DNA from: Salegentibacter sp. R32
GTDB taxonomy: Bacteria > Bacteroidota > Bacteroidia > Flavobacteriales > Flavobacteriaceae
DNA length: 64,000 bases
NCBI RefSeq assembly: GCF_008692195.1
Contig: NZ_RXOM01000065.1
Span: 124,001-188,000, forward strand
Direction of reading: 5' to 3'
Of this stretch, positions 1 to 8,786 are shown piece after piece (position 1 is the stretch's first letter; every line of letters begins with the position of its first letter). The notes beneath the pieces are model-generated. The model did no database searches, was not told the DNA's origin, and was given only the letters and a program-made list of their open reading frames with translations. The translations under genes were made by a program, and so were the position numbers.

Positions 1-974
1 GTACTAAAATTGAGATCTTAGTAAACGATCCTTTTTTTAGAAAAATAAAGGCTTCTTATGTTTTTTCTAAAGATACAGAAATTGCGTATATAGAAATGGC
101 AGAAGCTTCTGGCTTAAAACGTATTGCAGAAAATGAAAAAAATGTAATGCGAGCAACTTCCTTCGGTACAGGAGAATTAATTCTGCACGCTATAGAAAAA
201 GGAGCTAAGCATATATTATTGGGTATAGGCGGAAGCGCCACTAACGATTGTGGTATGGGGATGGCCGCTGCATTAGGCTATTCATTTTTAGATGCAAATG
301 GGCAAAAGTTAAAACCTATTGGAGCTAATTTGACACAAGTAGAAACAATAGATGTTTCTAATGTGCAAGAAAAATTAAAAAATATAAAATTTTCTATAGC
401 TTGTGATGTACAAAATCCGTTATACGGAAATGAGGGAGCTGCTTTTGTGTATGCAGAGCAAAAGGGGGCAAGTATAGAAAACATTTTGCAATTAGATAGA
501 GGCTTGCAGCATTTTGCAAACATATTACAACAACAGTTTGGAGTAGATTGTCAGCAAATTAACGGAGCAGGTGCAGCTGGAGGGGTTGGTGCTGGAAGCA
601 TAGTTTTTTTAAACGGTAATTTAGTTTCTGGAATAGAGCTTATTAAAAATATAAGTAATTTTGATGAGGTTATACAAGATGCAGATTGGTTAATTACTGG
701 AGAAGGAAAACTTGACGAGCAAACTTTTTACGGAAAAACCATACAAGGTGTTATTAACTCTGCAAAGCAAAATAATATACCAGTAGCTGCTTTTTGTGGA
801 GCAATTTCTTTAAATATAGAGCAACAACAGAAAATGGGGTTAACCTACTGTACTTCCATTTTAAAAACTATTTCTAGTTTACAAGAGGCAATAAATTATT
901 CAGAAGAAAATCTTATTCATTCTGTATATAATTTTGCAAACCTTATAAAATTCAGAAAAAAATTAAGTGATTAA
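1..974 (+). CDS. Glycerate kinase, 5'-truncated by window start
   Basis: The reading frame is open from base 3, so the gene starts outside the window; the first in-window ATG (96) is internal. Glycerate kinase (GlxK/GarK family) phosphorylates D-glycerate with ATP in the cytoplasm. Visible family motifs are VNDPFFRKI near the left edge, IEMAEASGL, the glycine-rich GIGGSATNDCGMGMAAALGY, GAGAAGGVGAG, and WLITGEGKLDEQT near the C-terminus. About the last 324 residues are present, roughly the C-terminal 85% of a usual 370-380 residue enzyme. It ends with a TAA 48 bp before the convergent ion-channel gene. The family call is firm; which glycerate position is phosphorylated cannot be told from sequence. 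Confidence 0.93.
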   Translation, partial: TKIEILVNDPFFRKIKASYVFSKDTEIAYIEMAEASGLKRIAENEKNVMRATSFGTGELILHAIEKGAKHILLGIGGSATNDCGMGMAAALGYSFLDANGQKLKPIGANLTQVETIDVSNVQEKLKNIKFSIACDVQNPLYGNEGAAFVYAEQKGASIENILQLDRGLQHFANILQQQFGVDCQQINGAGAAGGVGAGSIVFLNGNLVSGIELIKNISNFDEVIQDADWLITGEGKLDEQTFYGKTIQGVINSAKQNNIPVAAFCGAISLNIEQQQKMGLTYCTSILKTISSLQEAINYSEENLIHSVYNFANLIKFRKKLSD

Positions 975-1022
975 CTTTATCAATAAGTTTTAGTGTTAAT
1001 AGGTATTGGTAATTGCTTGCAA

Positions 1023-1859
1023 TTATTTCTCACGATTTAAAGGATAACCACAATTGTGGCAAAACTCTGCACCATCTAAATGTTTAGTTTCATTACAATG
1101 ATAGCACGATTGAGTGTTTGTAGATGGTTTCTTTTCACCTTTAGAAAATTCTGCACTTACAATTCCTGTAGGGACGGCAATTACACCGTAACCTAAAATC
1201 ATAATCACAGAGGCTAAAAACTGACCAAGTGGAGTTATAGGGTGAATATCTCCAAACCCAACAGTAGTTAGTGTTACAATACACCAATATAGACTTACAG
1301 GAATGTTGGTAAAACCGCTTTCTGCACCTTCGATCATATACATCGCTGTCCCGAAAATGAGGCAAAGAATAAGCACGGCAAATAGAAAAACTGAAATTTT
1401 TGCGCGACTATCTTTTAACGCTTGCATTAAACGATCGCCTTCACCAATATATCTACTTACTTTTAAAATTCTGAATACACGTAACAAGCGTAAAGCTCTT
1501 ACCGTGATTAATGCGCTACCGCTGCCTGGTAATAAAAAAGAAACATATAGCGGAATGGTCGAGAAAAAATCGATTAAACCGTAAAAACTAAAAATATAGC
1601 GTTTTGGTTTTTGTATGCAAATTACGCGAGCAATATATTCTAAGCTAAAAAGAATGGTAATGATCCACTCGGCCACATACATATATTCGTAAATCCAAGG
1701 ATCAAGACCTTTTACACTCTCGAGCATAACAAAAATGATACTCAAAAAGATGATGATGAGTAAAACTACATCAAAAGCTTTACCAGCCGGCGTGTCTGCT
1801 TCATAAATTACTTCGTGTAATTTTTCTCGCCAAGAGCTATTTTTAGAGGTAGTTTTCAA
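1023..1859 (-). CDS. Voltage-gated-like potassium channel with C-terminal zinc ribbon
   Basis: A 278-residue inner-membrane ion transporter with six predicted membrane helices. The S4-like segment ITVRALRLLRVFRILKVSR carries regularly spaced arginines (voltage-sensor pattern), and the pore loop holds the potassium selectivity filter in TLTTVGFGDIHP. After S6 there is a short cytoplasmic tail with two CxxC pairs (CYHC and CHNC), a zinc-ribbon-like module found on some bacterial Kv channels. It likely conducts K+ as a tetramer; gating is not predictable. It is convergent with glycerate kinase and about 100 bp downstream of the nuclease gene on the same strand. The start MKTTSKNSSW is the only good ATG before the first helix. 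Confidence 0.92.
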   Translation of the reverse strand: MKTTSKNSSWREKLHEVIYEADTPAGKAFDVVLLIIIFLSIIFVMLESVKGLDPWIYEYMYVAEWIITILFSLEYIARVICIQKPKRYIFSFYGLIDFFSTIPLYVSFLLPGSGSALITVRALRLLRVFRILKVSRYIGEGDRLMQALKDSRAKISVFLFAVLILCLIFGTAMYMIEGAESGFTNIPVSLYWCIVTLTTVGFGDIHPITPLGQFLASVIMILGYGVIAVPTGIVSAEFSKGEKKPSTNTQSCYHCNETKHLDGAEFCHNCGYPLNREK

Positions 1860-1882
1860 TAAATTTTAGTTTTATGTTTTTA

Positions 1883-1912
1883 GTCAAGCTGAAGTGTTTT
1901 GGGCAGCTTCAA
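1883..1912. repeat. Short imperfect palindrome, possible remnant of dispersed repeat
   Basis: In the gap upstream of the channel gene, AAGCTG (1886-1891) faces CAGCTT (1904-1909). The beginning GTCAAGCTGAA matches the start of the repeat at 4017. It may be a decayed copy of the same dispersed family. Confidence 0.35.
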
Positions 1913-1960
1913 CAAGACAACATCGAAAATATTATAAATTAGTTACAAATAAAACTTTAA

Positions 1961-3322
1961 TTAAAACTCTACAATTTTATAAGGTTTATTCTTGCGCAAG
2001 TAACTCTGAATAATATGCTGACTATCGCGATTGTTTTTCATGGGCGTGATAATATTTTTAACCATATCGATATTGTTCATCTGAAAATTTAAGTTGAAAT
2101 AACCCATTCCGCAGAATTTACCATCTTCGATAAGAATCACACTTTTTTCATCGACATCTCGACCACGATCGATCACGAGCATGTTTTTATTTTCGTAAGA
2201 ATATTTATCGATCACTTTTTGCGCACGTTCATTGTAAGCTTCTGCAGATTCTTCTCCTACACAAGCACCATAACATTCTTTAATGCTGAAATTGAAGCAA
2301 CTACCGCTGGTTTTATGCAAACCTGTATGTTTCTGGCAAAGTTCAAATTCGGTTACAATACGTTCCATCGTGCTTTTGGCCTGAGATATATTGGTAAACG
2401 TGGTAATATTTTCTTTATCTGGTGAAGCTTTGCCAATTCTAAATTGAATATACCCGTCTTTGTCTTTCGAGCGATACAAAGCATAATTGAAAATGTCTTT
2501 CTTTAACGCACGATTGTAAACCGGTTTATTTTTTTTTATTTCTTCATTTTCCTTCAGCAAGGCTAATAATTCATTTCCGGTATTCTCATAAGTTACCGTA
2601 TAAACTTCTTTCTGAATTTTCTTCGATTTATGATTGTCGTTGGTAAAATGCTGATTAATACGTTTTTTAATGTTCTTGCTTTTACCAATATAAATCACAT
2701 CGCCCGCTTCATTATGCATATAGTAAACCCCGGTCGAAGAAGGTAACTCATCAATAATCTGAATAAGCTTTGTATCTAAATTATTTTTCGGATTGCTACG
2801 TACCGAACGCTTAATAATTTCTTTTTGAGAGTCTTTTTGCAGTAGTAATTTAAAGAGTTTTACCGTTGCCAAAGCATCGCCACTCGCACGGTGACGATCG
2901 GTTAGCGGAATGCCTAAACTTTTTACCAATTTGCCTAAACTGTACGAAGGCATATTTGGGATAAGTTTTTTAGAAAGCTCGACCGTACAAAGAGATTGCC
3001 GCTGAAATTCGTAACCCAAACGTCTAAACTCCAAACGCATAATGCGATAGTCGAACTTGGCGTTATGGGCAACAATAGTACAATCGGTCGTAATCTCTAC
3101 AATGCGCTTGGCAACCTCGTAAAACTTTGGTGCGTTGCGCAACATTTCGTTATTAATTCCTGTTAAATTAACCACGAAAGGCTGGATAGGACGTTCGGGA
3201 TTTACCAAACTTATAAATTGATCGACCACCTCGTGACCATCAAATTTATAGATGGCAATTTCTGTAACTCCTTCTTCGTTATACTTTCCGCCGGTGGTTT
3301 CTATATCTACAATTGCGTACAA
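1961..3322 (-). CDS. DnaQ-like 3'-5' exonuclease fused to GIY-YIG endonuclease domain
   Basis: A 453-residue two-domain nuclease. Residues 1-165 form a DEDDh exonuclease (DNA polymerase III epsilon type): AIVDIETTGG (Exo I), AHNAKFDYRIM (Exo II) and HRASGDALATV (Exo III). Residues ~195-275 form a GIY-YIG domain of the UvrC/Cho type: STGVYYMHNEAGDVIYIGKS. A further conserved region with cysteines follows (about residues 320-375). Such fusions are common in Bacteroidota and presumably act in DNA repair or processing. It is the last gene of a minus-strand run, 12 bp downstream of the yggS homologue, so probably co-transcribed. The domain assignment is strong; the physiological substrate is unknown. 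Confidence 0.9.
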   Translation of the reverse strand: MYAIVDIETTGGKYNEEGVTEIAIYKFDGHEVVDQFISLVNPERPIQPFVVNLTGINNEMLRNAPKFYEVAKRIVEITTDCTIVAHNAKFDYRIMRLEFRRLGYEFQRQSLCTVELSKKLIPNMPSYSLGKLVKSLGIPLTDRHRASGDALATVKLFKLLLQKDSQKEIIKRSVRSNPKNNLDTKLIQIIDELPSSTGVYYMHNEAGDVIYIGKSKNIKKRINQHFTNDNHKSKKIQKEVYTVTYENTGNELLALLKENEEIKKNKPVYNRALKKDIFNYALYRSKDKDGYIQFRIGKASPDKENITTFTNISQAKSTMERIVTEFELCQKHTGLHKTSGSCFNFSIKECYGACVGEESAEAYNERAQKVIDKYSYENKNMLVIDRGRDVDEKSVILIEDGKFCGMGYFNLNFQMNNIDMVKNIITPMKNNRDSQHIIQSYLRKNKPYKIVEF

Positions 3323-3334
3323 AAAATCTCTCCT

Positions 3335-3997
3335 CTAATTATAATTTCTGGCTCCAAAAATAGAGCTTCCTATTCTTACCATATTGCTGCCGTTTTTTAC
3401 AGCAATAGGATAATCACCACTCATTCCCATCGATAAAATTTTAAAATCGGGGTTTTGAGCGGCAACTTCATCATATTTCTTTTTTAAGAAAGCAAATTCT
3501 TGATCAATTTGGCTTTCGTCGTCGGTTAAGGTCGCCATTCCCATTAAACCAACAATTTTTACATTTTTCATAGCTCGATAAGCTTCCGAAGCTAAAATTT
3601 TATCTACTTCTTCAGCATCCATTCCGTATTTGGTGTCTTCTTCAGCAATCTTCACTTGTAATAAACATTCGATCACACGATTGTGTTCTTGAGCTCGTTT
3701 ATTAATTTCTTTCAGCAATTTTAATTTATGTACCGCGTGAATCAAATGCACGTACGATGCCATATATTTCACTTTATTGCTTTGCACGTGACCAATCATA
3801 TGCCACTCAATATCTTTAGGAAGTGACTCGTGCTTATCGGTCATTTCCTGTATTTTATTTTCTCCAAATACGCGTTGTCCTGCTTCGTAAGCTGCTAACA
3901 GGTCTTCGTTAGGTTTGGTTTTAGAAACTGCAACCAAGCAAACCTCTTCTGGAAGTTCTTCTCGATATTTGGTGATATTTTCTTTTATGCTAGCCAT
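3335..3997 (-). CDS. YggS/PLPBP family pyridoxal-phosphate-binding protein
   Basis: A 220-residue cytoplasmic PLP homeostasis protein, a single-domain alanine-racemase-like TIM barrel. The lysine that binds PLP is in CLVAVSKTKPNEDL. Other family segments are FGENKIQEM, WHMIGHVQSNKVKYM, LLQVKIAEEDTKYGM, and LSMGMSGDYPIAVKNGSNMVRIGSSIFG near the end. I chose the ATG at 3997 (MASIKENI). The open frame extends to a TTG at 4021, but that would translate the intergenic palindromic repeat. The gene sits in a five-gene minus-strand run. Confidence 0.93.
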   Translation of the reverse strand: MASIKENITKYREELPEEVCLVAVSKTKPNEDLLAAYEAGQRVFGENKIQEMTDKHESLPKDIEWHMIGHVQSNKVKYMASYVHLIHAVHKLKLLKEINKRAQEHNRVIECLLQVKIAEEDTKYGMDAEEVDKILASEAYRAMKNVKIVGLMGMATLTDDESQIDQEFAFLKKKYDEVAAQNPDFKILSMGMSGDYPIAVKNGSNMVRIGSSIFGARNYN

Positions 3998-4016
3998 TTT
4001 TAATTTTATTTTTACC

Positions 4017-4108
4017 GTCAAGCTGAACTTGTTTCAGCATCTCATCTAATTTAGAAATACACATCATCAGATTTTGTATCGACACTTCGACAAGCTCAGT
4101 GTGACAAA
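4017..4108. repeat. REP-like dispersed palindromic repeat
   Basis: The gap between the yggS and DUF1015 genes carries two small hairpins: GCTGAA/TTCAGC (4022-4038) and ACACT/AGTGT (4082-4102, CACTTCGACAAGCTCAGTGT). A close relative of the second (CACTTCGACTCCGCTCAGTG) occurs at 19,967-19,986, showing a dispersed intergenic family. Confidence 0.6.
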
Positions 4109-4155
4109 ATTATAATGCAATTGGGTAAATAAGTATTTTAAACATTGAAATTTAA

Positions 4156-5397
4156 TTATTGAAACTCATAAATCGTAACACCGCTTCGTAATTTGGGTTG
4201 AATGTAGGTCGATTTTGGAGGCATGGTTAAACCTTCATCGGCAATTTGCTTCATCTCTTCTACATTTACCGGCAACATCCCGAAACCAATTTTAAAAGCT
4301 CCTTCATCTACTTTTCCTTTTACGTAAGCCATTCCGTTTTTACCGTGAGAATAATCGATGCGCTTATCGTTTCGTAAATCTTCAATACCTAAAATAGGTT
4401 TTAAAATAGTATCATACAAGATTTTTGCGTCGAGTTTAGAAGTGGCATCTTTAAAATTATACTCCGATTTTCGAAGCTGAAGTGAATAAAATTCACCTTC
4501 TAAATACATACTGAATTGATGTTTCTTTTTAGGTCGAAAATATTCTAATCCGCGATTTTCAATTCTGAATTTTGCATCTAATTGAATTAAAAATTCTTCT
4601 TTAGAAAGTCCATTAAGATCGGTTACCAAACGGTTAAACTCGTGAATACGCAATTCTTTTTCAGGAATAATATACGTCATAAAAAAGTTATACGCTTCTT
4701 TTCCTGTATGTTTTGGATTTTGATTTTTTAATTCTTCTCCCAATAAAAATGAAGAAGCCGAACGGTGATGCCCGTCGGCAATATACAAGCATTCCATCCC
4801 AGAAAATTCTTGCTGAATACTATTAATCTTAGCTTCATCTTCTAATAACCACAAATAATGCGTATCGCGATAGGTGGTCGTAAACTCAAATTCTGCTCGG
4901 GTTTTTGTAATTTCTGAAATCACTTCTGCTAACACCGAATTTTCAGGATGTGTGAGTAAAACTGGTTCTGCATTAAAACCGACTGTTTTTAAATAATCTT
5001 TAAAGGTCTCTTCTCGAAAAGAAATGGTGTCTTCGTGACGTTTGATGCAATCATTTTTGTAATCTTCAACACTTGCTGCCGCAATAATACCTGTAAACTG
5101 TTCACCTTCACGATTAATAATGCGGTAAACGTAATAGTAAGGTTTTGGATCTTGAATAAAAATATCGTCTTCTTTAAACTCTTGGTAGCGGTTTCTAACC
5201 AATTGAAAACGCTCTGGTCCCGAAATTTCTTTATGGTATTTGTAACCGGGATTTACAATGTGTAAAAATGAAAACGGATTGTTATCTAAACGAGCTTCCC
5301 TTTCGGCCTGTGTATAACTTTGGTAAGGGCGTGATGCGATTAAACTCACTTTATCACGCGTAGGTCGTACAGCTCGAAAGGGAAGTATGTTTGGCAT
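4156..5397 (-). CDS. DUF1015 family protein
   Basis: A 413-residue soluble protein of the DUF1015 family, whose molecular function is not established. Hallmarks are the N-terminal PFRAVRPTRDKVSLIASRPY, the central LYIADGHHRSASSF, and YSHGKNGMAYV near the C-terminus. No signal peptide or membrane helix is visible. It lies 8 bp downstream of the 3-hydroxyacyl-CoA dehydrogenase gene and 158 bp upstream of the yggS homologue on the same strand, so it is probably in their operon. The start MPNILPF agrees with the family's usual N-terminus. Confidence 0.9.
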   Translation of the reverse strand: MPNILPFRAVRPTRDKVSLIASRPYQSYTQAEREARLDNNPFSFLHIVNPGYKYHKEISGPERFQLVRNRYQEFKEDDIFIQDPKPYYYVYRIINREGEQFTGIIAAASVEDYKNDCIKRHEDTISFREETFKDYLKTVGFNAEPVLLTHPENSVLAEVISEITKTRAEFEFTTTYRDTHYLWLLEDEAKINSIQQEFSGMECLYIADGHHRSASSFLLGEELKNQNPKHTGKEAYNFFMTYIIPEKELRIHEFNRLVTDLNGLSKEEFLIQLDAKFRIENRGLEYFRPKKKHQFSMYLEGEFYSLQLRKSEYNFKDATSKLDAKILYDTILKPILGIEDLRNDKRIDYSHGKNGMAYVKGKVDEGAFKIGFGMLPVNVEEMKQIADEGLTMPPKSTYIQPKLRSGVTIYEFQ

Positions 5398-5405
5398 AAA
5401 TTTGC

Positions 5406-6302
5406 TTAAGCTTTAAATTGTGCAGATACATTTTCTGCTTTTCTACTTTCTGAATAGTCGTAAAAACCTTCACCAGATTTCACGCCTAATTTGCCGGCTC
5501 TTACCATATTTACTAATAATGGGCAAGGAGCATATTTAGGGTTTTTAAAGCCGTCGTACATCACTTCTAAAATCGAGTGGCAAACGTCTAAACCAATAAA
5601 ATCTGCTAATTGTAAAGGTCCCATTGGGTGCGCCATTCCTAACTTCATCACCGTATCGATTTCCTGCACACCGGCAACACCATTGTAAAGCGTTTCTATA
5701 GCTTCATTGATCATCGGCATTAAAATACGATTCGCTACAAAACCGGGATAATCATTCACTTCGGTAGGAACTTTGTTGAGTTTAGTTGAAAGTTCCATAA
5801 TGGTGTTGGTTACTTCGTCTGTGGTGTTGTAACCTCTAATAATTTCGACCAATTTCATAATCGGCACCGGATTCATAAAATGCATCCCGATCACTTGCTT
5901 AGGTCTTTTGGTTACTGAAGCAATTTTGGTAATAGAAATAGAACTGGTGTTTGAAGCTAGAATTGTATTTTCTGGGCAAACTTCATCTAAGGTTCTAAAA
6001 ATTTCCAGCTTAATTTTTTCATTTTCGGTAGCAGCTTCCACCACAAGGTCTGCGTCTTTTACGCCTTCTTCTAATGAAGTGAATTGAGAAATATTGGCTA
6101 AGGTTTGTTGTTTATCTTCTTCAGAAATTTTTTCTTTGGCAAGCATACGATCTAAATTTTTGGTGATCGTAGCGATCCCTTTTTCTAGACTTGCTTCAGA
6201 AATATCGATTAGATTTACTTGGTAACCAAACTGGGCGAAGGTATGTGCGATACCATTTCCCATTGTTCCGGCTCCGATAACTGCTATATTTTTCATGTTC
6301 AA
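5406..6302 (-). CDS. 3-hydroxyacyl-CoA (3-hydroxybutyryl-CoA) dehydrogenase
   Basis: A 298-residue NAD-dependent dehydrogenase oxidising 3-hydroxyacyl-CoA to 3-ketoacyl-CoA in the cytoplasm (fatty-acid or butyrate-type metabolism). An N-terminal Rossmann fold has the GAGTMGNGIAHTFAQFG loop. The catalytic histidine is in GMHFMNPVPIMKLVEI, whose E pairs with it. The C-terminal helical domain has NDYPGFVANRILMPMINEAI and KLGMAHPMGPLQLADFIGLD. Length fits single-domain Hbd enzymes. Translation may start at the first or the third codon (MNMKN). It is in an operon between the Gfo/Idh/MocA oxidoreductase (23 bp from that gene's end) and DUF1015. Confidence 0.95.
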   Translation of the reverse strand: MNMKNIAVIGAGTMGNGIAHTFAQFGYQVNLIDISEASLEKGIATITKNLDRMLAKEKISEEDKQQTLANISQFTSLEEGVKDADLVVEAATENEKIKLEIFRTLDEVCPENTILASNTSSISITKIASVTKRPKQVIGMHFMNPVPIMKLVEIIRGYNTTDEVTNTIMELSTKLNKVPTEVNDYPGFVANRILMPMINEAIETLYNGVAGVQEIDTVMKLGMAHPMGPLQLADFIGLDVCHSILEVMYDGFKNPKYAPCPLLVNMVRAGKLGVKSGEGFYDYSESRKAENVSAQFKA

Positions 6303-6325
6303 TTTATTTATGATTGTTCATTTTT

Positions 6326-7291
6326 TTATTTGTCAAAACTATCGATCACCATTTTGGCTACACGAAGTGCTTCAGTACCTTGCTCTAAAGTGACGATTGG
6401 TGTGGTGTTATGATTGATAGCATCTGCAAAAGTTTCTAATTCGTCTAAAATAGCGTTGTTTTCATCTACTTCAGGATTGTCGAAATAGATCTGTTTTTTT
6501 ACGCCTTCTGCATTTTGAAGAATCATCGCAAACTCGTCGGGTTGTTGCGGTGCGTCTTTCATTTTTACCACTTCACATTTCTTTTCTAAAAAGTCTACAG
6601 AAATATAAGCATCACGCTGAAAGAACCTTGATTTACGCATGTTTTTTAGTGAAATTCTGCTGGCAGTAAGATTGGCCACACAACCATTTTCAAATTCGAT
6701 ACGAGCATTCGCAATATCTGGTGTATCACTAATCACAGAAACTCCACTGGCGTTTACTTTCTTCACCTTCGATTTTACCACGCTTAAAATCGCATCGATA
6801 TCGTGGATCATGAGATCTAAAACTACAGGAACATCGGTACCACGCGGATTAAATTCTGCCAATCGGTGCGCTTCAATAAACATTGGGTGATCGATCTTGT
6901 CGTTCACCGCCTGAAAAGCCGGATTAAAACGTTCTACGTGCCCAACTTGACCTTTTACACCTTTAGCTTTTGCCATTTTGGTAAGCTGTTCGGCTTCTTC
7001 AACCGTATTGGTAATGGGTTTTTCAACAAAAAAATGTTTGCCTGCTTCAACCGCTTTTACAGCAGTATTGTAGTGAGAAAGGGTAGGAGTTACAATATCG
7101 ATCACATCTACTTCTTGTAGTAAGGCGTCGATGGTTTTAAAATTTTTGTAATTAAACTCTTCAGCTACTTCTTCTGCATATTTTTCATTAGCATCATAAA
7201 AACCTACGAGTTCATATTTTTCAGATTGATTTAATAAACGCAAATGTATTTTACCTAAATGGCCTGCGCCTAAAACTCCTACTTTCAGCAT
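6326..7291 (-). CDS. Gfo/Idh/MocA family NAD(P)-dependent oxidoreductase
   Basis: A 321-residue sugar- or inositol-type dehydrogenase. The N-terminal Rossmann motif is VGVLGAGHLGKIHLRLL, the catalytic EKP signature is FVEKPITNTVEEA, and GQVGHVERFNPAF plus VLDLMIHDIDAI precede the beta-sheet substrate domain. The substrate cannot be deduced. I chose the ATG at 7291. The longer frame starts at 7312, but that codon lies inside a -7 promoter box (7310-7317), which would make it untranscribed. It is the first gene of the minus-strand operon. Confidence 0.92.
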   Translation of the reverse strand: MLKVGVLGAGHLGKIHLRLLNQSEKYELVGFYDANEKYAEEVAEEFNYKNFKTIDALLQEVDVIDIVTPTLSHYNTAVKAVEAGKHFFVEKPITNTVEEAEQLTKMAKAKGVKGQVGHVERFNPAFQAVNDKIDHPMFIEAHRLAEFNPRGTDVPVVLDLMIHDIDAILSVVKSKVKKVNASGVSVISDTPDIANARIEFENGCVANLTASRISLKNMRKSRFFQRDAYISVDFLEKKCEVVKMKDAPQQPDEFAMILQNAEGVKKQIYFDNPEVDENNAILDELETFADAINHNTTPIVTLEQGTEALRVAKMVIDSFDK

Positions 7292-7309
7292 ATTGTTAAA
7301 TGTTTTACA

Positions 7310-7317
7310 CAAAAATA
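7310..7317 (-). promoter_or_regulatory. Bacteroidota-type -7 element for the 7291-1961 operon
   Basis: On the minus strand this reads TATTTTTG, matching the TAnnTTTG consensus of the primary Bacteroidota sigma factor, 18 nt upstream of the chosen ATG. The -33 element is not convincing. Confidence 0.5.
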
Positions 7318-7416
7318 CTATTTCTTTTAGGAATTATAGAAGCAAATTAATGAAATGAACTTTTAAATTGTTAATTATTGAAAGCTGAAAAAATTCAATT
7401 TCAAGTTGGTATTTTT

Positions 7417-7424
7417 TATTTTTG
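7417..7424 (+). promoter_or_regulatory. Bacteroidota-type -7 element for pcm
   Basis: TATTTTTG matches TAnnTTTG and lies 24 nt upstream of the TTG start of pcm. A clear -33 TTG at the expected distance is not seen. Confidence 0.45.
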
Positions 7425-7448
7425 CAGGGCTATAAAACCTAATCACTT

Positions 7449-8090
7449 TTGAAAGATACATTTAGACATCAAGGAAAACGTAAACAACTCGTAGAAATAA
7501 TAAAAGCCAAAGGCGTAAGTGATGAAGGAGTTTTAGCTGCTATCGCTAAAATACCACGCCATTTATTTATGGATAGTTCTTTTGAAGATCACGCTTACCA
7601 AGATAAGGCTTTCCCGATCGCGGCAGAACAAACTATTTCACAACCCTTTACCGTTGCTTTTCAGTCTGAATTATTACAAGTGCAACCCGGCGAAAAAATT
7701 TTGGAAATTGGTACCGGTAGCGGTTACCAAACAGCAGTATTATGCGAGTTAGGCGCAAAAGTTTATTCTATTGAGCGTCAACAAGAATTATATGTGAAAA
7801 CTAAACGCTTTCTTACTCAGATTGGTTACCGACCAAAATATCTAAATTTTGGCGATGGTTATAAAGGTTTACCCACTTACGCACCATTTGATAAAATTAT
7901 TGTTACCGCCGGAGCACCTTTTGTTCCTAACCCATTATTGGCGCAACTAAAAGTTGGTGGACGTTTAGTAATTCCTGTAGGTGACGACCCGCAAATTATG
8001 ACGCTTTTTATTAGAAAATCTGCTAAAGAATTTGAAAAGAAAGAATTTGGAGAGTTTAGATTTGTACCCATGTTAGAAGATAAAAATTAG
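7449..8090 (+). CDS. pcm: Protein-L-isoaspartate O-methyltransferase
   Basis: A 213-residue SAM-dependent repair enzyme that methylates L-isoaspartyl residues in damaged proteins. Class I methyltransferase motifs are visible: the PCMT-specific QTISQPFTVAFQSELL, then motif I ILEIGTGSGYQTAVLCELG, YSIERQ, and FDKIIVTAGAPFVP, followed by GGRLVIPVG. Length is normal. Translation appears to begin at a TTG codon (TTGAAAGATACA); no in-frame ATG upstream fits. It is monocistronic between a divergent operon and the OmpX-like gene. Confidence 0.95.
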   Translation: MKDTFRHQGKRKQLVEIIKAKGVSDEGVLAAIAKIPRHLFMDSSFEDHAYQDKAFPIAAEQTISQPFTVAFQSELLQVQPGEKILEIGTGSGYQTAVLCELGAKVYSIERQQELYVKTKRFLTQIGYRPKYLNFGDGYKGLPTYAPFDKIIVTAGAPFVPNPLLAQLKVGGRLVIPVGDDPQIMTLFIRKSAKEFEKKEFGEFRFVPMLEDKN

Positions 8091-8145
8091 CATTTATCAC
8101 TTTTAATTTAAGACTTCCCTAAGATATTAGCGTTGGCATCTTAGC

Positions 8146-8153
8146 TACTTTTG
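8146..8153 (+). promoter_or_regulatory. Bacteroidota-type -7 element for the barrel gene
   Basis: TACTTTTG matches TAnnTTTG and is 19 nt upstream of the ATG at 8173. A -33 element is not clear. Confidence 0.45.
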
Positions 8154-8172
8154 ATGCAAACAAAAATTAACA

Positions 8173-8727
8173 ATGATGAAAAAACTTTTAGTATTCGTAA
8201 TGGCGCTGGGTATGTTTAGTATTTCACAAGCTCAGGAATTTGATTTAGGGATAAAAGCCGGGGTAAACTCTTCTCAACTTCAAGACGCTAAGAATTTTGA
8301 CTCCGATAGTAGAACAGGCTTATTAGCCGGAGCTTTTGTGGGAGTTAAATTTAGTGATCGTTTTGCGATACAACCAGAAATTTTATACTCACAACAAGGT
8401 GGCGATTCAGATTTTGGAGATTATCATATCGATTATGTGAATGTACCGGTAATTTTTAAATTCTATTTAATTAGTGATGTGTTGAATGTGCAAGCAGGTC
8501 CGCAATTTGGTTTTGTTGCCAACGACGATTTTCCTGAATTTGAAGCGATCGAAGAGCAAGTTGAAGCAGAAAGTTTCGATATGTCTGCTGCCGTTGGTGC
8601 AGGTTTAGATTTGCCTTTTGGTTTACGTGTAGATGCACGTTACAATTTTGGTTTTACAGAAACTATCGAAAATACAGATGCGAAAAACGGTGTGTTTTCA
8701 CTAGCTTTAGGTTATTCTTTTTTATAA
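8173..8727 (+). CDS. Small outer-membrane beta-barrel (porin-family, OmpX-like)
   Basis: A 184-residue protein with a cleavable signal peptide (MMKKLLVFVMALGMFSISQAQ) and an eight-strand-type barrel of the Bacteroidota outer-membrane beta-barrel family. It starts with FDLGIKAGVNSSQ, has AIQPEILYSQQGG and VNVPVIFKFYL in the middle, and ends with the aromatic terminus LALGYSFL expected for barrel insertion. Transport or adhesion function cannot be assigned. Translation could begin at either of two adjacent methionines. Confidence 0.88.
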   Translation: MMKKLLVFVMALGMFSISQAQEFDLGIKAGVNSSQLQDAKNFDSDSRTGLLAGAFVGVKFSDRFAIQPEILYSQQGGDSDFGDYHIDYVNVPVIFKFYLISDVLNVQAGPQFGFVANDDFPEFEAIEEQVEAESFDMSAAVGAGLDLPFGLRVDARYNFGFTETIENTDAKNGVFSLALGYSFL

Positions 8728-8751
8728 GAATTTCTAAGATAGAAAATATTC

Positions 8752-8786
8752 AAAAAGCCTTTTGTGAATTACAAGAGGCTTTTTTA
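8752..8786. terminator. Bidirectional rho-independent terminator
   Basis: AAAAAGCCT (8752-8760) pairs with AGGCTTTTTT (8776-8785) around an inner partial stem. T-runs on both strands fit termination of the barrel gene and of the convergent lipoprotein gene. Confidence 0.75.
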